Shown here: one piece after another, positions 53,929 through 63,215 of the stretch
How positions within the stretch are numbered: the stretch's first letter is position 1
Layout: every line of letters starts with the position of its first letter
From: Labilibaculum antarcticum
Lineage (GTDB): Bacteria; Bacteroidota; Bacteroidia; Bacteroidales; Marinifilaceae
Reading direction: 5' to 3'
DNA: 64,000 bases
NCBI RefSeq assembly: GCF_002356295.1
Contig: NZ_AP018042.1
Coordinates: forward strand, 5,302,361 to 5,366,360
Program-made: the position numbers and the translations under genes
The notes under the pieces: generated by a model
Databases searched by the model: none
What the model was told of the DNA's origin: nothing
Seen by the model: only the letters and a program-made list of their open reading frames with translations

Positions 53929-54528
53929 TTATTTATTTAAATTGTTAATATTATCTATAGTAAATGGGAACAAGCCTACTTCTGATTTAGATATCAAAAA
54001 TAATTTTGCGGAATAATTTGTTTCGCTTTCGTAATTCACCCACCCGACTACAACTAATTTAGTCGCTGTGTTTTGAAACACCATTTCGGTTTGCTGATGC
54101 AACAATTGGGCATCGAAATTTTCAGATACGAAGAAGTAATTCTCTCCTTTTATTTTGTTTCTTATCGCAATCTCACCCATTAAGATATTAGGTAACGTAT
54201 ATACGAACAATGCCGGACTCGCAATATTTTTAGTGCTTTCCCAGTAAGACATATCGGTTGCTAATGTAGATTCGGAATTCGCAAATACCAATGCAATCTC
54301 TTCATTTTGATATTGTTCCCGGCCTATATTTCGAAACAGAACCTCAGCAGCTATAAATGCAAGTTTACACTGTGCATCCATTTTATAAAACTTTGGATAT
54401 TCTAATTTTTCTGATTTATAAAACTCTTTTAAAAAAGGTTTTAAATCTTTTTCATTCGATTTAAAAAGGACCTCAGAACCATCCGTAATTTCTGCATCGG
54501 ATACAGAACAATATTTTAAAATATGCAT
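53929..54528 (-). CDS. Short ketosynthase-like protein of the pigment cluster
   Basis: The 199-residue product has the pattern of a KAS N-terminal half: IALVFANSESTLATDM, YWESTKNIASPALFVYTLPN, then the IAIRNKIKGENYFFVSENFD strand. There is no nucleophilic Cys (FFVSENFDAQ replaces it). Only the first thiolase half is left. Such short proteins recur in flexirubin-type clusters and may be assembly partners of the KAS enzymes. It is 3-4 bases from the neighbouring KAS gene. Confidence 0.7.
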   Translation of the reverse strand: MHILKYCSVSDAEITDGSEVLFKSNEKDLKPFLKEFYKSEKLEYPKFYKMDAQCKLAFIAAEVLFRNIGREQYQNEEIALVFANSESTLATDMSYWESTKNIASPALFVYTLPNILMGEIAIRNKIKGENYFFVSENFDAQLLHQQTEMVFQNTATKLVVVGWVNYESETNYSAKLFLISKSEVGLFPFTIDNINNLNK

Positions 54529-54531
54529 AGA

Positions 54532-55653
54532 TTAGTATTTTGAATAAAGAATTGCAGCATTACAACCACCAAATCCTGAAGCAATTTTCAGAAATGAATT
54601 GAAGTTTAAATCCTCTGTTCTTGTCACTAAATTAATTTGTTCGGACACACCATAATCAACAAATCCTTTTGTCTCCAGAGCCTTTGATTCATTCATAGCA
54701 CAGAGAGTTATTATTGTCTCAATTATTCCTGCTGCACCAAGAGTATGCCCAAAAAATCCTTTCAAACTATTTACCGGCACATCATTTAGCTGAGCTAAAT
54801 TTATTGCTTTCGATTCCATTTCATCGTTGTACATTGTTGCAGTACCGTGTGCTGAAATGAATTCCGGTTTAATTTGTGCTTGATTCAAAGTAGATGTAAT
54901 GGCATTTGCAAGACCATCACCGGTGCGAGAAGGCCCGGAAATATGATTTGCATCGTTAGAAGAAGCCCCTGCAACGCATGAAGCTCCATTGAAAATTGCT
55001 TGTGTGGAATCTGTGGTTAGGACAAGAGTTCCAGCGCCTTCACCTAATGAAAGACCATCTCTGTTTTTATCAAATGGTCTGCATGAATTATTACTTAGTG
55101 CTTTAAAAGAAGTAAAGCCCGATAACACAAACTCCGAGATCAAGTCAGCACCGCAAACAATCACATGTTTGTACTTTTCCGCCTTCAATAATCGTACTGC
55201 CGTTACTTGAGCTAAAATACTGGACACACAAGCATTTGAAATAAGCATGGGGCGATTTACAGCTCCAAAATAGTCCCCTATTTTCTTAGCACTCTCCCAC
55301 AGATGAATGTCTTGAGTTCTTTCATTTGCTTTCTCAAGAAACCCTACATTCCCTTTTGTTGTTGCTATAATTAACAAACAATTCTCTTCTTTAAGATCAA
55401 CTATCGTTTTAGAGACAGCATCCTTTATCGAAAGGATACACAATTTCTCAAAAAGAGATACTTTGGCTTCTACTTTATTTTTTAAACAATGTTCTTTAAA
55501 GAATGATCTGTTTATGTATGAAATTGGATGAATCTCACCTTCAGAATGATAACGTAATCCTGAATTTCCTTTCAAAACATTATTGAAATTTTCTTTTGAG
55601 GTAAAACCCAATGAACTTATAATATTGCTTCCTGCTATAAATACTTTATTCAT
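54532..55653 (-). CDS. Beta-ketoacyl-ACP synthase (complete active site), third of the cluster
   Basis: From the ATG at 55653 the 373-residue product has Cys142 in ISNACVSSILAQVTAV, His in FISAHGTATMYND and His in LKGFFGHTLGAAGI. A longer frame to 55680 starts at TTG and adds no conserved part. It may start the chain or be specific for a different acyl length. First of the linked KAS set after the thioesterase. Confidence 0.88.
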   Translation of the reverse strand: MNKVFIAGSNIISSLGFTSKENFNNVLKGNSGLRYHSEGEIHPISYINRSFFKEHCLKNKVEAKVSLFEKLCILSIKDAVSKTIVDLKEENCLLIIATTKGNVGFLEKANERTQDIHLWESAKKIGDYFGAVNRPMLISNACVSSILAQVTAVRLLKAEKYKHVIVCGADLISEFVLSGFTSFKALSNNSCRPFDKNRDGLSLGEGAGTLVLTTDSTQAIFNGASCVAGASSNDANHISGPSRTGDGLANAITSTLNQAQIKPEFISAHGTATMYNDEMESKAINLAQLNDVPVNSLKGFFGHTLGAAGIIETIITLCAMNESKALETKGFVDYGVSEQINLVTRTEDLNFNSFLKIASGFGGCNAAILYSKY

Positions 55654-55719
55654 TTTATTTTTCCCCTTTGCTCTAGTCAACTTAAATGCACACCTATAGG
55701 TAAAGCGTATAATATTATT

Positions 55720-56139
55720 CTACTTCAAAATTCCAACCGAACTTTTCCAATCAATATAAAAATCAGGACAACACAATAGCAGTTGACCTTCCTTATCAGT
55801 AAAAACCTGTGTGGTTTGAGCTTTTACTAACACCGCCATATCAGCTTTTCGATAAATTGTATATTCGAAAATTAATTTAGCGGCTAATGAACTTATAAAT
55901 CTGGTTTCGACAACCAATTTATCGCCATATTTTGCGGATTTTTTATAACTCAATTTCATATCCACGATTGGGATTAACAAACCTTGCGCAGCTACATCCA
56001 AATACCCCAAACCAAATTTATCACCAAAACATTCGCGTCCATCTTCCAAAAATTTGACATAACTGCCATGCCAAACAACTCTCATTGAATCAACTTCACT
56101 AAACCGTATATCTATTGTTTTCCGAACGACTAAACTCAT
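55720..56139 (-). CDS. 4HBT-type acyl thioesterase (ApeK-like)
   Basis: The 139-residue hotdog protein has RFSEVDSMRVVWHGSYVKFLEDG, that is the Asp and Met-x-VV-x-H-x-x-Y motif of 4-hydroxybenzoyl-CoA thioesterases. It could release mistaken acyl chains or the finished polyene. It is the first gene of the minus-strand pigment operon, about 95 bases downstream of the predicted -7 box. Confidence 0.85.
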   Translation of the reverse strand: MSLVVRKTIDIRFSEVDSMRVVWHGSYVKFLEDGRECFGDKFGLGYLDVAAQGLLIPIVDMKLSYKKSAKYGDKLVVETRFISSLAAKLIFEYTIYRKADMAVLVKAQTTQVFTDKEGQLLLCCPDFYIDWKSSVGILK

Positions 56140-56233
56140 TATCTATAATCTTTATACTACCATAATTCCAATTGCAGATAAAAACTAAAATCTCACAATT
56201 ATAGTACAATGTAAATGCTATTAAAAAGCGGTG

Positions 56234-56241
56234 CAAAGATA
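56234..56241 (-). promoter_or_regulatory. Putative -7 box of the minus-strand pigment operon
   Basis: The minus strand reads TATCTTTG, matching TAnnTTTG. TTTG/TTG triplets lie upstream as possible -33 parts. Confidence 0.5.
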
Positions 56242-56433
56242 CAAATGAAACAATAAATAAAGGCCTTTTGAGTTACTAAAACGCTCAAAAAACAAATAAA
56301 GAAGCAGCAATTAATAGACAGTCTGAAGTTGTGGCACTTAAGTCTGTGAATGTAATATTGGCTGAATGGAATTATATAACTTTGGGGCGCTAATTACTTT
56401 ATTAAAAGTTAAGGGGAGCAAACAATTCTTAAG

Positions 56434-57465
56434 TTAATTGACCAGGATGTTATGGCCCAATCCATCTTTTCTTCGGATAAATAATGTACTGTCGTTTAGT
56501 TGGATTTCCTTACCATGGAATAAATTGAAATAAAACTGATTGATATTTTCCCCTCTTATTCCTCCCAGGAAATAGGTATGTGTCAAGTGGGTTGGAAACA
56601 TAAATCCAATCGCTTTTGTGAAGTTAATATAATTGGAATTCTCTGAAAGTGGTAATTTGAGACGCTCTCCTAACTGTTTTCTTGATTTTGTGAAAACTCG
56701 GACCCCATTTAGATTAAAATCTTTCTTATTACTTGTAATGTAAATTCGTTTTTGAATATGGAGTTGATTCATCCACTTAGAATGCTCTTTCTGATTGACT
56801 GCGGCCGCATTAAAAATTATATTGTCAAATAATTCATCATGCAAACCGCTTAATAAACTATCTTTCACCATTCTTTCCATATAGTAATTTCCAAGGCTAT
56901 GCATACAAAGACTAATATGAATCTTCTTCGTTTGAAAATCTCTCATTTTTTTCAATTCTTGTATTTGCAATAACATTTCCTTAAATTTTAATATACCCAG
57001 CTCTATGTTCTTTTTTGAATTTTTAAAATTCTTAAGTCCATTTACTTTCTCCATTTTGGATGTCCAGCTAAAGACTATAATCTTCAAATCATATAAATTT
57101 TGAATTTTAAGACCTCTCATAACCGCATTGTTAGTTGTCTTTCCATCACCATGAATAAAAATCAATAAATCCTTATCACAATTCAATATTTCATTTAGGT
57201 TTTCCATTTTATGTATTGAATGGTCATTCAAAGTTGAATCCTGACTCGTAAACGTATAGCACTTCAATGGATCTTTAGTATCTGTATGATTCTCAAAAAT
57301 GCTAAATCTATTTTGCAAGCTGTCAAAAACCTTATTGGTTATCACAAACACAATCGAATCATTGCGCTCTTTTTTCTGTATGATACTGTCTTTATTTTGG
57401 CAAAACATCAAAAATGGTATCATTACAAAAAAGCTACACAATAGGCACATCTTAATATAAATCAT
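56434..57465 (-). CDS. Exported alpha/beta hydrolase of the DUF900 type
   Basis: The 343-residue product has a signal peptide (MCLLCSFFVMIPFLMFCQ) and an alpha/beta hydrolase core: DLLIFIHGDGKTTNN is the oxyanion strand and ISLCMHSLGNYYMERM the nucleophile elbow, with S in xHSxG. The later FNAAAVNQ and LGHNILVN supply candidate Asp/His positions (GLGHN as the His). It is close to DUF900-like esterases. It is transcribed alone, and the substrate is not known. Confidence 0.72.
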   Translation of the reverse strand: MIYIKMCLLCSFFVMIPFLMFCQNKDSIIQKKERNDSIVFVITNKVFDSLQNRFSIFENHTDTKDPLKCYTFTSQDSTLNDHSIHKMENLNEILNCDKDLLIFIHGDGKTTNNAVMRGLKIQNLYDLKIIVFSWTSKMEKVNGLKNFKNSKKNIELGILKFKEMLLQIQELKKMRDFQTKKIHISLCMHSLGNYYMERMVKDSLLSGLHDELFDNIIFNAAAVNQKEHSKWMNQLHIQKRIYITSNKKDFNLNGVRVFTKSRKQLGERLKLPLSENSNYINFTKAIGFMFPTHLTHTYFLGGIRGENINQFYFNLFHGKEIQLNDSTLFIRRKDGLGHNILVN

Positions 57466-58280
57466 AATTTGAATGTATTATTACTATAAAAAACTTATCG
57501 AATTTAAAATAACACCTAATACAACTATCTACATTGCGATATTTTCATACCTCTAAACCATTTAGCGACTTTATTGCCACCTAACTGATTACACCATTAA
57601 AAAAGCCTGATATTTTACTTTTACCATACAAACAAATGACAAACGTTTATTTAAGGTAGGAATTATTATGAAACTATATTGTCAATTAAACTTAAATAAT
57701 TGAGTTGTATTCGGTATTATTTTAATCATTTCCGGATACCTACTTATTTGGAAAATGTGATTTTTTCCCATCTGAATTAAGACCTATTGTCTTTTATTGA
57801 CCAGCATTGCTATTGAATTAGGTGTTCTTTTCTTCTGTGTCCGAAAAGACAAAACTTCGGGCATTGTGTTGATGGCTGTTGGAGAAGCCTTTTTAATGCC
57901 TGTAATATTTGATTAGGTTTCAATTGACGAAGCTTGTTATGATCCTCAATTCTAATTATTCGTCACAATTAATGCAAATTTGTTGAATGATCAGCAATGA
58001 AAGCAGACTATGATTTCATCGACGAATTGAATATTTTGGAGAGCGGTGAAAAAATCTCCTGCTTTTTAGAAATCTTTCAATCGGAGGAAGGGAACGGATG
58101 AATACTGAAGAGAAAAATAGTATAAAAGCAACCAATTCGACACAGTTTGGCGATGAGCATTCTTAAATTTGCATTCACTCAAGTACCGAATCTTATAAAA
58201 TGCTCTCATTATTCAAGTATTATGTACCTATCTTCTTAATCTTTTTCTATATTCACCATTCCTATAAATATGATTGATTC
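57466..58280. other. Decayed coding stretch between the hydrolase and sbcD
   Basis: No intact gene is clear. A plus-strand frame at 57668-57916 has a membrane-protein look but three in-frame TGA codons (separate entry). Two tiny overlapping frames follow: 57997-58101 (34 codons, MKADYDFIDELNILESGEK) and 58098 on (22 codons), joined by ATGA. Their reality is doubtful. No clear promoter of sbcD was seen. Confidence 0.4.
57668..57916 (+). pseudogene. Membrane-protein-like frame with three in-frame TGA codons
   Basis: From the ATG at 57668 the 83-codon frame to the TAG at 57914 contains TGA at 57701, 57758 and 57773. Read across them it is VVFGIILIISGYLLIWKM, FFPI, then IKTYCLLLTSIAIELGVLFF and VLMAVGEAFLMPVIFD, a plausible two-helix membrane protein. 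It has no frameshift. All three stops are single-base neighbours of TGG. Confidence 0.4.
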
Positions 58281-59495
58281 ATGAGAATACTACATACTTC
58301 CGATTGGCACATCGGACAACGCTTGCATGGCAAAGACAGATTTGAAGAACATGAAAAATTCTTTTCCTGGTTGCTGCAAGTCCTGCAGGATAAACAAATT
58401 GATTTACTATTGGTTGCAGGAGATATTTTTGATGTAGGTTACCCCTCAAATTCAGCTCTGCAGCAATATTACCGATTCTTAACCCTATGCCGGGAAAGCA
58501 CCTGTCAGAAGGTAATTATTACCGGGGGAAATCATGATTATGTGAGTACTTTGAACGCGCCCAAAAGTCTTCTGGATGCCTTGAACATTTCAGTAATTGG
58601 GGGTGTACCCGATTCTATTGAACAGGAAATTGTAGAAATTAAGGACAAAAACGGACAGTTAGCGGCTTTTGTTTGTGCTGTTCCCTATCTGCGCGACAGG
58701 GATATCCGTAAAGGTATTGTTGGGGAAAGCCACGAAGAAAGAATAGAAGCCACAAGCATGGGCATTGCGAATCATTACAAAGAAGTGGCGGATTGTGTAG
58801 AAAAAATCAATACAAATCAGTTGCCGGTTATTGCCACGGGGCATCTTTACATGGCAGGTGTCTCAACCAGCGATAGTGAAAGAGACATTCAAATGGGAAA
58901 TCAGGCAGCCTTTAGATGGGATTCTTTTCCTCAAAACTTCGATTACGTGGCTCTGGGACACATCCATCGTCCGCAGCGCATTTCGAATCAGGAACAGGTT
59001 CGCTATTCAGGATCTCCTATCCCCTTAAGTTTTAGCGAGAAGAATGATCAAAAAGAAGTTGTCGTGATCGAATTTATGGAAAATAAACTCAGCTCTGTTG
59101 AATCAGTAAAAGTCCCTCTATTTAGACGATTGATTGGTTTTAGCGGAAGTTTGGATGAAGTTGCCAGTCAACTGCAGCAGCACCATTCAGAAGGAGAAGA
59201 TACCGATTGGGCCGAAATTCATATCGAGGAAGAAAATTACGATCCAAATCTTCTGCAGAAATACAAGGAACTTTTGGAAATGGATTTTGATCTGGAAATT
59301 GTGAAACCATCCATCAGCTTTAAGGATAGAGTAAAAGGGGTCTCTGAATTGTACGAAGAACAGGTTGCTTTAAAAGATTTAACCGATCAGGAAGTATTTG
59401 ACAAACTACTTGAGCGTTCGAATTTTGAGGATGGTGCCGAATTACAGAACAGCTATCAGCAATTGCTGCAGGAAATGAATGACAAGGAACAGTAA
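58281..59495 (+). CDS. sbcD: SbcD, nuclease subunit of the SbcCD (Mre11-Rad50-like) complex
   Basis: The 404-residue protein has the five phosphoesterase motifs: LHTSDWHIGQRLHG, LLLVAGDIFDVGYPSN, ITGGNHDYVST, VIATGHLYMAG and VALGHIHRPQRI. The C-terminal part binds SbcC. The complex cuts hairpins and blocked DNA ends. It lies 17 bases before sbcC. Confidence 0.95.
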   Translation: MRILHTSDWHIGQRLHGKDRFEEHEKFFSWLLQVLQDKQIDLLLVAGDIFDVGYPSNSALQQYYRFLTLCRESTCQKVIITGGNHDYVSTLNAPKSLLDALNISVIGGVPDSIEQEIVEIKDKNGQLAAFVCAVPYLRDRDIRKGIVGESHEERIEATSMGIANHYKEVADCVEKINTNQLPVIATGHLYMAGVSTSDSERDIQMGNQAAFRWDSFPQNFDYVALGHIHRPQRISNQEQVRYSGSPIPLSFSEKNDQKEVVVIEFMENKLSSVESVKVPLFRRLIGFSGSLDEVASQLQQHHSEGEDTDWAEIHIEEENYDPNLLQKYKELLEMDFDLEIVKPSISFKDRVKGVSELYEEQVALKDLTDQEVFDKLLERSNFEDGAELQNSYQQLLQEMNDKEQ

Positions 59496-59512
59496 GATTT
59501 ATATCAGATAAA

Positions 59513-62500
59513 ATGAAGATTACCCAATTGAGAATAAAAAACCTGAACTCGTTAAAAGAGGAACACGTGATCCCTTTTAATCAGGCCCCACTGAGTGAAA
59601 CAGGTTTATTTGCCATTACCGGCCCAACGGGAGCAGGCAAAAGCACTTTACTTGATGCCATCAGCCTTGCCCTGTACAATCAAATTCCCAGAAGCGGCAA
59701 ACTATCGAGAAACAATATTGAAAATTTCGGGACTCTTATCACACGCGGCACATCCGATTGTTATGCCGAAGTGGAATACCAGGTAAATGGCAATAGCTAC
59801 CGATCAAAATGGAGCATTAGCCGAAACAGAAATCACAATCTCCGCGATTACGAAATGGAGCTTTCCCAATTGAACCCAGATGGTGAATGGGATATTCTGG
59901 AGCAGGCAAAAAGACTTATTCCCGGCAGAAATGCAGAAATAACAGGGCTTAATTACGATCAGTTCGTAAAATCGATTGTTTTATCGCAGGGTGAATTTGC
60001 CAAATTTCTGAAAGCAAATGCCAATGAACGTTCCGAATTGTTGGAGAAAATCACCGGAACCGAAATTTACCGGCAGATTGGAAAAGCGGCCTATGCCAAG
60101 CTAAAGGAACAAGAAGATTTTATTGCCGCTATCAATAATAAAATGCAGGGTATTGAACTGCTAAGCCCGGAAGACAAAACCAGTATCGAAGGGAATGCTA
60201 AGACCCTAAAACAAGAGCTGGAAAATTTAGAGATGCAAATCAAAATCACCAAAGAGCAGGTCTCTGTTCGAAAGCAAGAAGCAGAGTGGAAGCTTTCCCT
60301 TGATAAAAACAAGACGGATGAAGAAGAACTTCGAAAGGAGATTACGGCATTTACGCCTCTCTTGCAGCAACTTGAGCAACACAACAAGTTAATTCATAGT
60401 AAAGGGGATTTGCAGCAAAACATACAACAGGAGCTGCAGATTAAGCAGCTTAAAAAACAGATTGAGGAATACAAAGCAGAAATAGAAAAGAAGAAGAAAG
60501 AGCTGGAGCAAAGTAAGGAACAGCTGAAAAACGATCTTGAAAATGAGAAGACTGTGGTAAAAGAACGGGAACAATTGCGTCCTATCCTCAGTAAAGTCTC
60601 TCAGTTGGATGAGCAATTAAAAATGCTTGCAAATCAGGTGAAAGAACGCAAGGCAGAATTGGACCTGGCCGTTCGAACAAACAAAGAATTAAAAACCAAA
60701 CAGGAGCAATACAATTTCGATTTGAAAGGCTGTGGAAAATCGAAAGAGGAAATAGAAAAAATATTGGAAAGGGACAAAGCTCTTGAAGAGGTTCCTGTCC
60801 TATTGCCTTTGGTGAATCAACAACTGGATCAGATAAAAAGGACTTACTCGAAACTGGAAGAGGAAGCCGCAGCATTAAAAAGCACAGAATTACGCGATCA
60901 AATCCGTAAAGGCAGCAATTGGGCGCAAAAGATAGACCTGCTGCAAGTAAAGATTGATGATGTTAAGGCGCAGCTGATCCCGATTGAGAAAGAGCTGGAG
61001 AAAGCAAATTTCACCAACAGAGAGGAGTTGAATCAGCAATTGACGCAGGCCAGTCGAAAAAGCAAGAGCCTTGAGCAGCTGGAAAGCCTGCAAAAATATT
61101 ACCTCAAAGATCATCAGGAAAATAAGGAGCTGCATTTACAATTAAAAGCCAACAATCGGTCCATCGAGTTAGCAGCAAATCTTTTGAAGGATCAAAAGCC
61201 TAAATTAAAAGTGCTTGAACTGAAAGAAGAAGAGGTAAGCATCAGGCTGCAGCGTTTGCAACTGGAATCTTCTTTGGAAGACAAACGGGAGCAACTGGTT
61301 GCCGGTGAAGCTTGTCCTTTGTGTGGTTCAACACATCATCCGTACGTAAAAAGCTACGAAAACAAGAGTGAGGAAAGTAAGAAAGAAAAGCAACAGCTGC
61401 AGACTGAACTAAAAAAGCTTGCCTCAGAAATTGAGACAAAACAAAAAGAATTGATTCTGCTCGAAGCTGATAACAAAAGCATACTGAATCGACTTGAAAA
61501 AGTAAAGATCTTGCTGAACGAAAATTCAAAAGCCTTTGAGGAAGAACAGTTGAAAATCAAAACCGAACTGACTGTAATGGATCAGGATGCTCTGAAAATT
61601 ATTGCCGGAGAACATAAAATTTGGGCCCGGCAAATAGAGCTTTCTGCAAAAAACTTCGATTCCAGAGAAAACATGCTTCAGAATTTGCAGGTGATGGCGC
61701 CCCTACTCGAGAAAGTGAAATTGATTGCTGAAGCTCAGGAACAAAGCGAGGCCAGTCTGTGCAACTTGCAGCACTTTATTCAGAACGAAACCAATCTGAA
61801 ATCGAAACTGGAGGCCTTGCATGCACTTCACCTTGGGTATCAAAACAAAAAAGAAGAGCTTTTACATCAGGATAAAAATATACTACGGCTAAACGAACTG
61901 ATAAAAGCCGGACTAGAGAACATACAGATTGCCAACAAAGATGCTGAACAGAAAACGGCAAATTTAAACAAACTTGCAAAGAACAAATTGGATGTTGAGC
62001 AGGAACGAAAGCTATTACTAGGCGATAAATTGCCAGCGGAAGAACAGGAAAAGATCGATAAGAAGCTGGAACTGGCCAGTGCTAAGCTGCAAGACAGCTC
62101 GAAAAAGGAAGTGAGCATTAAGCAGAACATAACCTACTTGCAGGAACAAACCGACAAGGAAACAAAAAACGCCAGCAAACTAGAGATAGCCTATGCCGAG
62201 GAGTTCAAACGACTACTAGCTCTTGTTCAGAAACATTCTTTTGACAGCTTGGAGCTTGCCATGAACGCCATTTTACCCGAGGGGAAAGCGGCCGAAATTA
62301 AGAACAGACAAGATGCCCTTCAGAATAGAGAAACCGCCCGTAAGCAAAGTGAAAAAGACCTGCAGGAAGCACTAGCCAAAATTAAATTGAAGCTTACAGC
62401 GATTGCTACCGAAGAACTTCTGGAAAAAGAAAAGCAGGAAGATGCTCAATTGGGAGATGCCAACAAAAGTTTAGGTGCCTTTGAACAACAACTAAAGCAA

Positions 62501-63070
62501 GACAAGGAGAACCGAAAACGTGCTGGTAGTCTTTTAACAGAACTGGAAGTGCAAAGAAAGGAAGTGAAACGATGGGCCAATTTGAATGAATTAATTGGCG
62601 ATGCTACCGGAAATAAGTACAGCAAGTTTGCTCAGGAACTAACGCTTCAGCAGATGTTGAGTTTGGCCAATTTGCATCTGATGAAACTGGATCAGCGCTA
62701 CCTCTTAAAATACAATCCGCAGCAAAACGAAGACCTTTTTGTGGTGGATACCCTGCAAGGCAACGAGGAACGATCGGTTCGCACCCTATCGGGCGGTGAG
62801 AGTTTCCTGATTTCGCTGGCCTTGGCCTTGGGCTTATCGGATTTGGCAGGACAAAATACCCAACTGGAAACCCTCTTTATTGATGAAGGATTCGGAAGTT
62901 TGGATCAGGTAACCCTGGAACTGGCCTTGTGCACCTTAGAGCGCTTGCAAGCCGAAAGCAACCGCACCATTGGTATCATTAGTCACGTGGAAGCTTTAAA
63001 GGAACGCATCAGCACCCAAATAGAGCTGGTGAAAGATAGTGCTGGCAACAGCCATATTGAAATCAGATGA
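59513..63070 (+). CDS. sbcC: SbcC, Rad50-like ATPase of the SbcCD complex
   Basis: The 1185-residue protein has Walker A ITGPTGAGKSTLLDAISLAL at about 36-50, two long coiled-coil arms rich in Lys, Glu and Gln, the zinc hook GEACPLCGSTHHPY near residue 600, the ABC signature TLSGGESFLISLALALGLSD near 1094 and Walker B ETLFIDEGFGSLD near 1125. It is somewhat longer than E. coli SbcC because of the coiled coils. It forms the ATP-driven clamp for SbcD. A strong terminator follows. Confidence 0.95.
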   Translation: MKITQLRIKNLNSLKEEHVIPFNQAPLSETGLFAITGPTGAGKSTLLDAISLALYNQIPRSGKLSRNNIENFGTLITRGTSDCYAEVEYQVNGNSYRSKWSISRNRNHNLRDYEMELSQLNPDGEWDILEQAKRLIPGRNAEITGLNYDQFVKSIVLSQGEFAKFLKANANERSELLEKITGTEIYRQIGKAAYAKLKEQEDFIAAINNKMQGIELLSPEDKTSIEGNAKTLKQELENLEMQIKITKEQVSVRKQEAEWKLSLDKNKTDEEELRKEITAFTPLLQQLEQHNKLIHSKGDLQQNIQQELQIKQLKKQIEEYKAEIEKKKKELEQSKEQLKNDLENEKTVVKEREQLRPILSKVSQLDEQLKMLANQVKERKAELDLAVRTNKELKTKQEQYNFDLKGCGKSKEEIEKILERDKALEEVPVLLPLVNQQLDQIKRTYSKLEEEAAALKSTELRDQIRKGSNWAQKIDLLQVKIDDVKAQLIPIEKELEKANFTNREELNQQLTQASRKSKSLEQLESLQKYYLKDHQENKELHLQLKANNRSIELAANLLKDQKPKLKVLELKEEEVSIRLQRLQLESSLEDKREQLVAGEACPLCGSTHHPYVKSYENKSEESKKEKQQLQTELKKLASEIETKQKELILLEADNKSILNRLEKVKILLNENSKAFEEEQLKIKTELTVMDQDALKIIAGEHKIWARQIELSAKNFDSRENMLQNLQVMAPLLEKVKLIAEAQEQSEASLCNLQHFIQNETNLKSKLEALHALHLGYQNKKEELLHQDKNILRLNELIKAGLENIQIANKDAEQKTANLNKLAKNKLDVEQERKLLLGDKLPAEEQEKIDKKLELASAKLQDSSKKEVSIKQNITYLQEQTDKETKNASKLEIAYAEEFKRLLALVQKHSFDSLELAMNAILPEGKAAEIKNRQDALQNRETARKQSEKDLQEALAKIKLKLTAIATEELLEKEKQEDAQLGDANKSLGAFEQQLKQDKENRKRAGSLLTELEVQRKEVKRWANLNELIGDATGNKYSKFAQELTLQQMLSLANLHLMKLDQRYLLKYNPQQNEDLFVVDTLQGNEERSVRTLSGGESFLISLALALGLSDLAGQNTQLETLFIDEGFGSLDQVTLELALCTLERLQAESNRTIGIISHVEALKERISTQIELVKDSAGNSHIEIR

Positions 63071-63105
63071 TGTTCCCCTCTTAAAAGATGAATAAAAACA
63101 GAAAC

Positions 63106-63138
63106 GCTGCACCCAATAACTGGTGCAGCTTTTTTTTC
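63106..63138 (+). terminator. Rho-independent terminator of the sbcDC operon
   Basis: GCTGCACC pairs exactly with GGTGCAGC across eight bases and is followed by eight or nine T. Confidence 0.9.
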
Positions 63139-63186
63139 AAGAGAATAACCAAGTTTTGTCTTGATTCCCCTAAGAAACTGATGCAC

Positions 63187-63215
63187 AAAAAAAATCCTCC
63201 CATAAAAGGAGGATT
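63187..63215 (-). terminator. Terminator of the transposase gene
   Basis: On the minus strand AATCCTCC and GGAGGATT form an eight-pair hairpin followed by a T-run. It overlaps the transposase stop codon by two bases. A similar structure survives at 19858-19890. Confidence 0.75.

Noticed and set aside
51400-55653. Assignment of one of the ketosynthases as DarB
   Set aside because: DarB is a KASIII-like enzyme; the complete enzymes here have FabF-type C-H-H motifs and none has a KASIII Cys-His-Asn layout.
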